Assembly: GCF_913060805.1 (NCBI RefSeq)
Contig: NZ_CAJXTC010000019.1
Location: 1-64,000, forward strand
Source of the DNA: an uncultured Draconibacterium sp.
GTDB taxonomy: Bacteria > Bacteroidota > Bacteroidia > Bacteroidales > Prolixibacteraceae
DNA length: 64,000 bases
Reading direction: 5' to 3'
The number at the start of each line of letters is the position of its first letter. Position 1 is the first letter of the stretch. Below are positions 9,294 to 17,907 of this stretch, piece after piece. The position numbers and the translations under genes are program-made. Under the pieces are notes generated by a model that saw nothing but the letters and a program-made list of their open reading frames with translations, ran no database searches and had not been told where the DNA came from.

Positions 9294-11054
9294 TCATTGC
9301 TTCAGCTTTATCAACTCCAAATACATCAACTGTTTATCGCGATTATTTCCTGCAGCAGGCAACAACGAAATTGATTGTTCACCGCTTTCCTTTATTTCAA
9401 TTTCACCCAGTTTCAATAATTCATACTCCTCTCCGGTATCGGGAATTTCAGCTTCTATTTTCTGATCGCCTAAGGTAACTGACACTCCTCCCTTTTCAGC
9501 ACTCCATACCAAAGCTTCAACACGATATTTTCCCGGTTCTGCATCAAAAATCCACTCCAGTCGTGTTCGTGCATCTATCCAGTTTGTTACAACCGAATTT
9601 GATCCGCTGCCTTTTAAAACGGCGTGTTCTCCATAACCTGGATTATAAATATCGGCAAAATCAGCGGGCAGCAGTATACTTCCCTCTTTTAGATGTGGTT
9701 TATTACTGGTTACTGTCATCTCTCCGCGAATCTTCACAACCACAACCGTATTTATCTCATCAAATATCACCGATGGCGCATGAATATGTAAATCACCATC
9801 TTCAAATTTCCAGGCAAAATGCTGCTGCTGATTCGCCAAAAGATAAACATCTCGTACATTCGCTTCCAGTCCTGGCACCCGCAGCAAACCATCTTTTGGC
9901 CAGTCGAAAACGTGTAGATAAAGATTGGTTACGCCTCCTTCTTTTTTGGTAGTACAACGTCCCCACGGAAGTTTATAAAACGGACTCGCGCTGGTACCAT
10001 AAATCGATTTACCGTTTTGTTGCATCCAGTGCCCCATTTCTTTTAGCCTTTCAACACTGGCTTTCGGGAATTCACCTTTTGCAGTTGGTCCCACATTCAA
10101 TAACAGATTGCCGCCTTTACTGGCAATATCAACCAGCATCTTTATTAGCTCCTCTGATGATTTCCAATTTTCGTCGTACCATTTGTAGCCCCAGCTGGTG
10201 TTCATGGTCATACACACCTCCCAATCGTAATCCAGTCCTGTTGGCGGCACATGCTGTTCCGGTGTTTGAAAATCTCCGGGCCACGGACGATACAAACGGT
10301 TATTTGTGATCAGATTTGGATAATCATCGGTTACTGCTTTTAATGCGTTAGCCGCTTCTTCTATCATTCCGCGTGGCGTGTCCCACCACAAAATGTCAAG
10401 TCCACCGTAATTTTCGAGAATTTCTTTTACCTGTGGCACCGCTTTTCCATTAATGTAATTCATCAGTGGTTCGCGTTTCAGATCCGGATCCCAATGCGGT
10501 TCGCCCTCTTCAATGTTCCAGTACGTTCCGCCCGGCTCGTGCCAGTCTTGCGCCTGCGAGTAGTAAAAACCAAGTCGTATCCCTTCTCTTTCACAAACTT
10601 CAGCGAGTTCTTTTAACGGATCGCGATCAAATGGCGTGGCATCAACAATATTGTATTTGCTGGCTTTTGAATGAAACATTGCAAAACCATCGTGGTGTTT
10701 CGAAGTAATTACAATGTATTTCATTCCGGCATATTTAGCCAGTTTCACCCATTCTTCGGCATCGTATTTATCGGGATTAAACGATTCGGCCAATTTCTCA
10801 TATTCCTTCACCGGAATTTTCGCATTCGCCATAATCCACTCACTAATACCAGGAATACGCTCGCCTTTCCATTCCCCTGCCGGCTCGGCATACAATCCCC
10901 AGTGGATAAACATTCCGAAGCGGGCTTCACGCCACCACTCCATTTTTTGGTCGTGAGCCGACAGTTCAACATTCTTTTTAGGTTTCTGCTCCTTTTCCGA
11001 ATTGCACGAAACAAAAAGCAGGGCAAACAAGGCAATAAGCAATAAGCGGTTCAT
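9294..11054 (-). CDS. Alpha-L-fucosidase, GH29, lipoprotein
   Basis: Removes alpha-linked L-fucose from glycans by a retaining mechanism. The signal peptide and lipobox (LLFVSC) place it on the envelope. The family 29 barrel is recognisable from FGMFIHWGLY (about 47-56), ITSKHHDGF (116-124) and the nucleophile motif WWD with D225 in G-G-L-D-I-L-W-W-D. The C-terminal part (from about residue 370) is beta-rich and probably a carbohydrate-binding accessory module. The length of 586 residues fits. It stands alone and is divergent from the ferredoxin/radical SAM locus, with no SusCD pair next to it. Confidence 0.93.
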   Translation of the reverse strand: MNRLLLIALFALLFVSCNSEKEQKPKKNVELSAHDQKMEWWREARFGMFIHWGLYAEPAGEWKGERIPGISEWIMANAKIPVKEYEKLAESFNPDKYDAEEWVKLAKYAGMKYIVITSKHHDGFAMFHSKASKYNIVDATPFDRDPLKELAEVCEREGIRLGFYYSQAQDWHEPGGTYWNIEEGEPHWDPDLKREPLMNYINGKAVPQVKEILENYGGLDILWWDTPRGMIEEAANALKAVTDDYPNLITNNRLYRPWPGDFQTPEQHVPPTGLDYDWEVCMTMNTSWGYKWYDENWKSSEELIKMLVDIASKGGNLLLNVGPTAKGEFPKASVERLKEMGHWMQQNGKSIYGTSASPFYKLPWGRCTTKKEGGVTNLYLHVFDWPKDGLLRVPGLEANVRDVYLLANQQQHFAWKFEDGDLHIHAPSVIFDEINTVVVVKIRGEMTVTSNKPHLKEGSILLPADFADIYNPGYGEHAVLKGSGSNSVVTNWIDARTRLEWIFDAEPGKYRVEALVWSAEKGGVSVTLGDQKIEAEIPDTGEEYELLKLGEIEIKESGEQSISLLPAAGNNRDKQLMYLELIKLKQ

Positions 11055-11308
11055 AATATTTTGATTGTCTGTTTCAATGTACTGGTATAAATTTCGGAAT
11101 AATTATTACAAAATCAGGTCATTCCTCGTCTTTTGTGCCATTAATTCAATGTGCGTACCTTTTCCTCTGCCAATCGGGTCAACTCATCTGCAAAACAATT
11201 TTATTCATCGCGGTTAACAGCCTATCCGTCTTAATTGATTGTTAAAGGCGGGCAAGCATTTTTAAGTTGAGCAGAATTTTGCTTATTTAGCTTTTCATTA
11301 CCAGAAAA

Positions 11309-12088
11309 ATGACAAACAAAACTTGCCTGATTTTTTGCAACTGTGGTGCGGGCATCATTTCCGACGAAAAAAAGGATGAGCTTTCCGAAGCTTTCAAACC
11401 GCTCGGAGTTGATATTTACGAACTACACGACCTGTGTGCTTTTTCGCTCAATGAAAAAGATTTCCTGCACAATCTGGATAAAGATTACGATAAAACATTA
11501 ATTGCCGCGTGCTATCCGCGAGCCATTAAAAATATGTTTGAGCAGAATGGGGTGCAACTGAGCAATTACGAGGTATTTAATTTCAGGGAAGCCGGTGCCG
11601 AACAAATTACTGCAGAGTTATCCGGGAAAATCGAAGAAAAACAAGACGAAACATTTTACGAAATAAAAAAGACCGACCTGAAAGTTCCGGCCTGGTACCC
11701 GATTATCGATAAATCGCGTTGTACCCTTTGCGGACAATGTGCACGGTTTTGTGTTTTTGGGGTTTATTCGTACAATAAAAAAAGTCTCGAGGTTGTTAAT
11801 CCGTTGTCGTGCAAAAATAACTGCCCGGCTTGTGGACGAACCTGTCCGGCTTCGGCAATCATTTTCCCACGATTACCCGAGAATTCAGCTTTATCAGGAG
11901 CAGAACCAACAGGGGAAAAAACATCTGGAAACGATCAAAAAGGGAATTTGTTTGTTATGCTGAACGAACGAAACAACGCCCGGAGAAATATTTTCAAACA
12001 AGGCGCTTTTCAACAAGCCGAAGAAGAGAAAAAGAGAGCCCTGGAAGAATTAAAGAACAGCTTTAAGAACCCAAAAAACGATGCTTAA
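11309..12088 (+). CDS. 2[4Fe-4S] ferredoxin-type protein with HdrA-like N-terminus
   Basis: First gene of the putative terpenoid/radical SAM locus. Residues 1-110 resemble the N-terminus of HdrA-type proteins (CLIFCNCGAG, then L-I-A-A-C-Y-P-R). Two iron-sulfur cluster motifs follow: C138-x2-C141-x2-C144-x3-C148, and C168-x3-C172-x2-C175-x3-C179-P. The tail is charged and helical. The last 8 bases overlap the radical SAM start, so the two are probably translated together. It likely supplies electrons to the radical SAM enzyme; this is an inference from position and cofactor motifs. Confidence 0.8.
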   Translation: MTNKTCLIFCNCGAGIISDEKKDELSEAFKPLGVDIYELHDLCAFSLNEKDFLHNLDKDYDKTLIAACYPRAIKNMFEQNGVQLSNYEVFNFREAGAEQITAELSGKIEEKQDETFYEIKKTDLKVPAWYPIIDKSRCTLCGQCARFCVFGVYSYNKKSLEVVNPLSCKNNCPACGRTCPASAIIFPRLPENSALSGAEPTGEKTSGNDQKGNLFVMLNERNNARRNIFKQGAFQQAEEEKKRALEELKNSFKNPKNDA

Positions 12089-13253
12089 ACAACTACTGAA
12101 AACAGATAAAAAATGCTTGTATAAGTTTGCATATAACATGGGCATAAAAGGCGCCCGTGGCATTCAGCGTTTTCAGAAACGCATAAAAAATGGCGATTTT
12201 TTCCCGGCATTCCATTTTATTTCGGTTACCGACGATTGTAACCTGAATTGTCAGGGATGTTGGGTAACGCATAAAAAACAAAATGCGCGAATGTCGCCCG
12301 AAATGCTGGATTCTATCATTACGCAATCAAAAGCAAAAGGATCCTATTTTTTCGGAATACTGGGTGGCGAACCATTGATGTATAAACCACTTTTTGATGT
12401 TTTTGAAAAACATTCTGATTGCTACTTTCAACTATTTACCAACGGCACATTGCTGACTAAGGAAATTGCTGAACGTTTGCGCAAACTGGCCAACGTTTCG
12501 CCACTGATTAGTTTTGAAGGCGACAACGAAGTTGCCGATGTGCGTCGCGGAGGAAAAAACGTTTACCAAAAAGCGCAGGCTGCCATCGATCATTCAACCG
12601 ATGCAGGATTGATAACTGGTGTAGCCATGAGTGTTTGCAAATCAAATATCGATCTTGCTTTTTCGGATGAATTTATTCAATCGCTGATCGATCGCGGGGT
12701 GCTTTATTTGTGGTACTACATTTATCGTCCGGCGGGACAAGACGCCACTGTTGACCTCTGTCTTTCGGCAGAACAGATTGAGCAACTTCGTCAGTTTATG
12801 GTCGATGCTCGTAAGAAATACAACATTGCCATAATCGATGCTTACTGGGATGAAAATGGCAAAGGATTGTGCCCCGCAGCATCGGGATTGAGTCACCATA
12901 TTAATGCATCGGGCGATATTGAACCTTGCCCTGTTATTCAGTTTGCCACCAACAATGTGGCCGATGGTGATCTGGAAAGTGTTTACCGCAATTCAACTTT
13001 TTTGGCAGGATTTAAAACAGAAATACCAAAACTGACCACGGGGTGCATCGTCATGGACGATCCGCAGTGGTTGGTAAATTATACAAAACAACACGCCGCA
13101 AAAGATACATCGGGCCGGGATAACGAAGCCGAACGACTGAGCAAAATGGTAAAAGTTTCCAGCCATGGCTCGGCAAAACCCGTTCGCGAAAAGAGTTGGG
13201 TGTATCGCTTTGCAAAAAAACGGGCATTTTTTGGCTTTGGCGCCTACGGATAA
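12081..13253 (+). CDS. Radical SAM enzyme of the terpenoid-type locus
   Basis: 390 residues. The SAM-binding [4Fe-4S] motif is C53-N-L-N-C57-Q-G-C60, preceded by HFISVTDDC. GGEP (ILGGEPLMY) and later barrel motifs follow (LFTNGTLL, ISFEGDNE). The C-terminal part has G-L-C-P, E-P-C-P and T-G-C cysteines in a twitch/SPASM-like arrangement that may bind an auxiliary cluster. It overlaps the ferredoxin gene upstream and lies one base from the DUF116/polyprenyl synthetase gene. Radical SAM enzymes next to hopanoid genes (HpnH) attach adenosine to hopene, but I cannot say that this one does the same. Substrate unknown. Confidence 0.85.
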   Translation: MLKQLLKTDKKCLYKFAYNMGIKGARGIQRFQKRIKNGDFFPAFHFISVTDDCNLNCQGCWVTHKKQNARMSPEMLDSIITQSKAKGSYFFGILGGEPLMYKPLFDVFEKHSDCYFQLFTNGTLLTKEIAERLRKLANVSPLISFEGDNEVADVRRGGKNVYQKAQAAIDHSTDAGLITGVAMSVCKSNIDLAFSDEFIQSLIDRGVLYLWYYIYRPAGQDATVDLCLSAEQIEQLRQFMVDARKKYNIAIIDAYWDENGKGLCPAASGLSHHINASGDIEPCPVIQFATNNVADGDLESVYRNSTFLAGFKTEIPKLTTGCIVMDDPQWLVNYTKQHAAKDTSGRDNEAERLSKMVKVSSHGSAKPVREKSWVYRFAKKRAFFGFGAYG

Positions 13254-13254
13254 T

Positions 13255-14838
13255 ATGAAGGAGACAAACGGCATATTGAAAGTTCCTGAGGAATCGTTCA
13301 TACGCAACAAAATGCGTAAGGCTGCTGCTGCTATGGTCGAAAAAATTGGTCTGCGCCCACCTGTCAACATTTTGAAACTGGAGCAACTTGCAACCGCCAT
13401 GATCGCTGATCAGGAAATCTCAGAAGAGTTTATTCCTTTTGCCATGGTTTTGTTGGGCAACGAATCGTGGCGCAAAACGGTAAAAGCCACGCCCATGAGC
13501 CGTCGTCTTTTATTACTTCCTCAATGTTTAAACAATAAGGAAAAATGCGAGGGCATGTTCGACGAATTGGGATTGAACTGCGCCGGATGTAAAGCCTGCC
13601 CTATCGATGATCTGTTAATTGAAGCCGAATCGAAAGGTTACGCCAACCTGGTGGCCGAAGGAACTACCGTTGCCGTTGGTTTGGTGGAAGAAGGATCGAT
13701 TGATGCCGTAATTGGTGTGAGTTGTATGCCGGTGTTGCAACGTTCGTTCGAGCCGGTGTCAAATGCTGCCGTTCCGGTAATCGGAATTCCGCTACTTTTT
13801 GATGGTTGCGAAGACACCCGCGCTGACATAAAATGGATTCTGGATGAAATGCGTTCGTTTGAATCTGATGAAGAACACCAGCCTATTTCGGTATCGTTGT
13901 TAAAGAACCGCATTGAAGATTTTTTCACCAAAGCAAACATCGAAAAATACATTCAGGGCCGCGATAAAACCGAACAAATTGTACAGGAATATTTGCTTGT
14001 TGATGGACAGAGAATACGTCCCCTGCTTACAGCTTTAAGTTATCTGGCTTACTCAAATACTGATAACGATGAGCTTTTACAGCCTTTAACGCTTATTATC
14101 GAGTGTTTCCATAAGGCATCCCTTATTCACGACGACATTGAGGACAATGCCAACCAGCGTTACAACACGCTTACAGCACATGCAAAATACGGCGTACCTC
14201 AGGCCATTAATGCCGGTGATTTCCTGATTGGCAAAGGCTATGAGTTGCTGAGTGATCTGGATGTTTCGAATGCAACCATCAAAAACTGCCTGCGTTTTAT
14301 TGCACGCTCACACATACAATTAACACGCGGACAAGGTGTCGACATTCTTTTTAACGATGGCAAAATTCAGTTGCTGCCCGATGAGATGATCGGGGTTTTT
14401 AAAAATAAAACCGGCGAAGCCATTAAAGTGGCCTTGCTTTTGGGAGCAATTGTTGGTGAAGCAAACAAACAGGAACAACAAATTCTGGAACAATTTGCTG
14501 ATTATATGGGAATTGCTTACCAAATTCGCGACGATCTGAATGAATATACAGAACCACACACCGCCGAAAAAACCGGAGATTATCCGTTCCTGCTGGCCTT
14601 GCTGAATAAACATTTTGCAGATCAGGATAAAGAGACACCAGCAAACTTGTTCGAACAGGTAACCGAATTCAGAAAGCTGATTGATGAAAACGGATTACAG
14701 GAAGTTGCAAAAGAATACCTACAGAAATACGTCGACAACTGTTACGCAGAACTCGATAAACTGGAAAATTCCAAGCTACGCCTGAGCCTTTATGGTGTGA
14801 TGGGAAAAATCTTTAAGTCAGAAACTACCAATGAGTAA
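13255..14838 (+). CDS. DUF116-polyprenyl synthetase fusion protein
   Basis: The start is the ATG at 13255, one base after the radical SAM stop; a longer in-frame reading would run into that gene. It encodes 527 residues with two domains. Residues about 15-205 match the DUF116 pattern: LPQCLNNKEKC (C91, C98) and C109-A-G-C112-K-A-C115, a likely iron-sulfur or metal site. Residues about 215-520 are a trans-isoprenyl diphosphate synthase with first Asp-rich motif DDIED (293-297) and G-Q-R-I-R-P. The second motif reads Q-I-R-DDLNE (426-430) instead of the usual DDxxD. It probably builds the polyprenyl diphosphate for the downstream cyclase. Chain length cannot be read. The next gene overlaps by 8 bases. 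Confidence 0.85.
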   Translation: MKETNGILKVPEESFIRNKMRKAAAAMVEKIGLRPPVNILKLEQLATAMIADQEISEEFIPFAMVLLGNESWRKTVKATPMSRRLLLLPQCLNNKEKCEGMFDELGLNCAGCKACPIDDLLIEAESKGYANLVAEGTTVAVGLVEEGSIDAVIGVSCMPVLQRSFEPVSNAAVPVIGIPLLFDGCEDTRADIKWILDEMRSFESDEEHQPISVSLLKNRIEDFFTKANIEKYIQGRDKTEQIVQEYLLVDGQRIRPLLTALSYLAYSNTDNDELLQPLTLIIECFHKASLIHDDIEDNANQRYNTLTAHAKYGVPQAINAGDFLIGKGYELLSDLDVSNATIKNCLRFIARSHIQLTRGQGVDILFNDGKIQLLPDEMIGVFKNKTGEAIKVALLLGAIVGEANKQEQQILEQFADYMGIAYQIRDDLNEYTEPHTAEKTGDYPFLLALLNKHFADQDKETPANLFEQVTEFRKLIDENGLQEVAKEYLQKYVDNCYAELDKLENSKLRLSLYGVMGKIFKSETTNE

Positions 14839-15664
14839 ACCAAAGAAGATCGCGATCTACAAAAAACTGGTTCGGCGACTTTCTTTAGGATTTGAAACTT
14901 TATCGCCCGAAATACAACACGAAATCATTGATTTTATTAAAAGTCAGCAACACGCTTCGGGTGGCTTTTGCGATCGTGCCGGAAATCCAGATCCGTATTA
15001 CTCGCTTTTTGGTTGCTGGTTAAGTTTAGCCATCGGACAAAACACCGAAATTGAGCAATTAAAAACATACATTTCAAAACACCCGGCAACATCAAGTAGA
15101 GTCGAAGATCTGGCGCTAAACCTGATGAAAACGGAGTTGTTTCCGCAACAAAAAAACGAATCAGTATTCTCGTTGCTCAGGAAAGTTTTTTCGGGTCACA
15201 ACTTTATGGATATTTCTTACCGTTTTTTTCTGCTGGCATTAACCATTGATGCCACTGCGAAAAATCGTTTTCTCTTTAACCTGATGGCACGCGTTTGGTT
15301 ATCCTTTTACAAGGTGAAAGAAAACTCGCCGTGTAGTTTAGTCGCAGCACTTTGTTTTGCCCGTTTCGATTTGGGATTGGGCTACAGAAAATACCAGAAA
15401 TTGCTATTGGAATTTCACCAGTTGCAGGCAGGTTTCAGGGCTTTTGAAACTACACCTTTCAGCGACACATTATCAACCGGCGTAGCACTTTTTTCTTTGG
15501 CTGAAACCAATTACGATCTGCGACTGATCACTCCCGATTGCCTTGATTTTATTCAAATGAATTATCTTTCAGGAGCCTTTCTTTCCGGTGATGGTGACGA
15601 AACACGCGATTTGGAATATACGTTTTATGGGTTGCTGGCATTGGGAAGCCTTGTAAGAAATTAA
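14831..15664 (+). CDS. Short prenyltransferase/squalene-cyclase-repeat protein
   Basis: 277 residues, all-helical. The N-terminal repeat SGGFCDRAGNPDPYYSLFG (about 43-61) and the C-terminal Y-T-F-Y-G-L-L-A-L resemble the alpha-alpha toroid of protein prenyltransferase beta subunits and terpene cyclases. It has no DXDD motif and is far too short for a full cyclase, so it is either a single-domain partner or has another role. It overlaps the polyprenyl synthetase fusion by 8 bases (ATGAGTAA), indicating the same operon. The function is inferred only from fold-type motifs and context. Confidence 0.75.
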   Translation: MSKPKKIAIYKKLVRRLSLGFETLSPEIQHEIIDFIKSQQHASGGFCDRAGNPDPYYSLFGCWLSLAIGQNTEIEQLKTYISKHPATSSRVEDLALNLMKTELFPQQKNESVFSLLRKVFSGHNFMDISYRFFLLALTIDATAKNRFLFNLMARVWLSFYKVKENSPCSLVAALCFARFDLGLGYRKYQKLLLEFHQLQAGFRAFETTPFSDTLSTGVALFSLAETNYDLRLITPDCLDFIQMNYLSGAFLSGDGDETRDLEYTFYGLLALGSLVRN

Positions 15665-16110
15665 GTAAAAAGGAAAAAGTTGAAAGGCAAAAGGAGAATG
15701 AATGATGAATACTCAGTGACACTCGGTTTTTAGGAACCGCAGATAGGCGGAGAACTAAAAATGGTTAGTGGAACTAGTCCCGACCGAAGTGTCGGAAATG
15801 ATTAACGATTTTAGATTTCAGAAGGAGTTGGCAATTAGCAATTAACAGTTGGCATTGAGTCCTGTAGGGACGAGATATCGGTAGCCCAGTGCTTTAGCTC
15901 CGGGGTTAGAACATACAAACCAACTGCGCTCCACGACGAGGCATAGATCAGAGATCGATAAGAGTCTGGAGCAAGAAAGATAAAGCGATGATAAAAGAAA
16001 AGGAATATTGAATGATGATTAACGATTTTAGATTTTTGAAGGAATAGGTAATAAGCAAATTGCAATAGGCAAAATTCTAATGTGCCTAATGTGGTTTAAA
16101 AAGGAAGAAA
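15665..16110. other. Intergenic region with dispersed repeats
   Basis: No gene is seen. It contains two copies of a word around GATTAACGATTTTAGATTT (starting about 15800 and 16017), each followed by GAAGGA(G/A) and then degenerate GCAATTAGCAATT- or AATTGCAATAGGC-like stretches; a third copy lies at 43221. Between them are GTCCCGACC...GTCGG and GTCCTGTAGGGAC hairpins. It separates the cyclase gene from the four overlapping genes upstream, and it is not clear whether transcription reads through. Confidence 0.6.
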
Positions 16111-17907
16111 TTGAAAAAAGAACAGTTAGAAATACTATTTAAGGAACTCAGCGATATTTTGCTAAGCGAGCTTAACGATGACGGCTTCTGGTCGGGAGAA
16201 TTATCGTCGAGTGCGCTTGGTGTGGCTGTTGCTATTGCGGCACTTCATTTTCACGATGCCACACTTCATCAGCAGGAAATTGAAAAAGGGCTGAAATGGC
16301 TTTCCTCCCATCAAAATGCTGACGGTGGTTTTGGAGACACACCCGAAAGTCCGGCCAATATTTCAAGCTCTTTACTTTCTTATGCTACCTTGAACCTTTA
16401 CACAGAAAACAATCCTGAAGTAAAGTCAACACAGCAAAAACTGGCTGACTACCTAAAAACACAAAATGTTGATGTTCGCTCTGATCAGGTGGCAAAAGTA
16501 ATTCTCGATCACTACCAAAAAGATTATACATTCTCGGTACCGATTTTAACGCTGTGTGCACTTTGCGGCATTCCCGGCGACGATGGTTTTAAACACATTC
16601 CGCAGTTACCTTTCGAGCTGGCTTTGTTGCCGCGCAAATTTTATCGTTTGCTGAATCTGAGTGTGGTTAGTTATGCAATTCCGGCACTGATTGCCGTTGG
16701 GATTGTGGTTTTCCGCAAGAAAAAATCTAACGGATTAACACGTGCCATTAGAGCAATAGCAGAAAAGAAAGCCCTAAAAATTCTGGAACGATCGCTACCC
16801 GAAAGTGGAGGTTTCCTGGAAGCGATTCCACTGACTGCATTTGTTGCCTTAAGCCTTATAAATGCGGGATTAAGAGATTCGATTGTTGTAGACAAAGGAA
16901 TTGCCTTTTTAAAGCGTACACAACGTGAAGATGGCAGCTGGCCCATCGATATTGACCTCTCAACATGGGTAACCACACTTAGTGTAAAAGCGTTGGGAGA
17001 AAGAAAAGACGAAGTATTGTCGGAAACACAACAAAAGCGAATTGTCAATCATTTGCTATCGGTGCAGAATAAAACGGTGCATTCGTTTAACGGCACTTTG
17101 CCGGGTGGCTGGAGTTGGACAAACTACTCAGGTTCTGTTCCCGATTGCGACGATACGCCGGGAGCCATTCTGGCACTTTTAGATCTAGCACCTCATCATA
17201 CAATCAGAGAAGAAATATTGAGTGGAGGAGAATGGCTGCTGAAACTTCAAAATAACGATGGCGGTTTCCCTACTTTTTCGCGTGGCTGGGGAAAATTACC
17301 TTTCGATCAGAGTTGTGCCGATTTAACCGGGCACTGTGTTTTAGCGCTTGCAAAACTACTGAATGTATACAAGTTAGAGCTGAGTTTAAAACAGAATAAA
17401 CAATACTCGACTGCCATAAACAAAGCCGTCGACTATCTGGAAAACCACCAAAAAGAAAATGGTTCTTGGTTACCTCTGTGGTTCGGAAATCAACATACCG
17501 ACAATCATGGAAATCCGGTATACGGAACTGCGCGGGTACTCACCTACGTTCAGAAAGCAAAATTATTGTTGAAAGATGAGCCTATTCTAATTAATCGAAT
17601 TCAAAAAATGATCGCTGACGGAACGAAATTTCTGCTTAAAGTTCAAAACGAAAATGGCAGTTGGGGAGGAGACTTTGGAATTGAAGGTTCGATTGAAGAA
17701 ACAGCACTTGCCGTTGCCGCTTTAAACGGCACAAAATCACAAGCTGAAATCGAAAAAGGATTGGCCTGGCTCGAGAATTATTACAAAAAAAATGGGCTAA
17801 AAAAAGCCCCTATTGGATTGTATTTTGCATCGTTGTGGTACGATGAAAAATTATATCCTTTAACAGCTTATCTCGAAGCTATTAAAGGATATATTGATAC
17901 TTATTAA
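16111..17907 (+). CDS. Class II terpene cyclase, squalene-hopene cyclase-like
   Basis: 598 residues, a little shorter than typical squalene-hopene cyclases (about 630-720). The catalytic acid motif D345-C-D-D348-T is intact, matching the DXDD that protonates a terminal alkene. QW-type repeats are seen at HQNADGGFG (67-75), QREDGSWP (271-278), QNNDGGFP, HQKENGSW and QNENGSWGG (512-520). W-F-G-N...V-Y-G-T-A-R-V-L (about 457-477) matches the family's YGT region. A hydrophobic segment near 185-202 could be the membrane-docking helix. The start is TTG at 16111 with AAGGAAG just upstream; a nearby ATG is out of frame. It probably cyclises a polyprenoid made by the upstream fusion enzyme, with product unknown. 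The 3' end overlaps a convergent gene by 4 bases. Confidence 0.88.
   Translation: MKKEQLEILFKELSDILLSELNDDGFWSGELSSSALGVAVAIAALHFHDATLHQQEIEKGLKWLSSHQNADGGFGDTPESPANISSSLLSYATLNLYTENNPEVKSTQQKLADYLKTQNVDVRSDQVAKVILDHYQKDYTFSVPILTLCALCGIPGDDGFKHIPQLPFELALLPRKFYRLLNLSVVSYAIPALIAVGIVVFRKKKSNGLTRAIRAIAEKKALKILERSLPESGGFLEAIPLTAFVALSLINAGLRDSIVVDKGIAFLKRTQREDGSWPIDIDLSTWVTTLSVKALGERKDEVLSETQQKRIVNHLLSVQNKTVHSFNGTLPGGWSWTNYSGSVPDCDDTPGAILALLDLAPHHTIREEILSGGEWLLKLQNNDGGFPTFSRGWGKLPFDQSCADLTGHCVLALAKLLNVYKLELSLKQNKQYSTAINKAVDYLENHQKENGSWLPLWFGNQHTDNHGNPVYGTARVLTYVQKAKLLLKDEPILINRIQKMIADGTKFLLKVQNENGSWGGDFGIEGSIEETALAVAALNGTKSQAEIEKGLAWLENYYKKNGLKKAPIGLYFASLWYDEKLYPLTAYLEAIKGYIDTY

Noticed and set aside
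13165..13254. Longer N-terminus for the DUF116-prenyl synthase fusion
   Set aside because: It would overlap the radical SAM gene by 89 bases; the ATG at 13255 follows its stop by one base.
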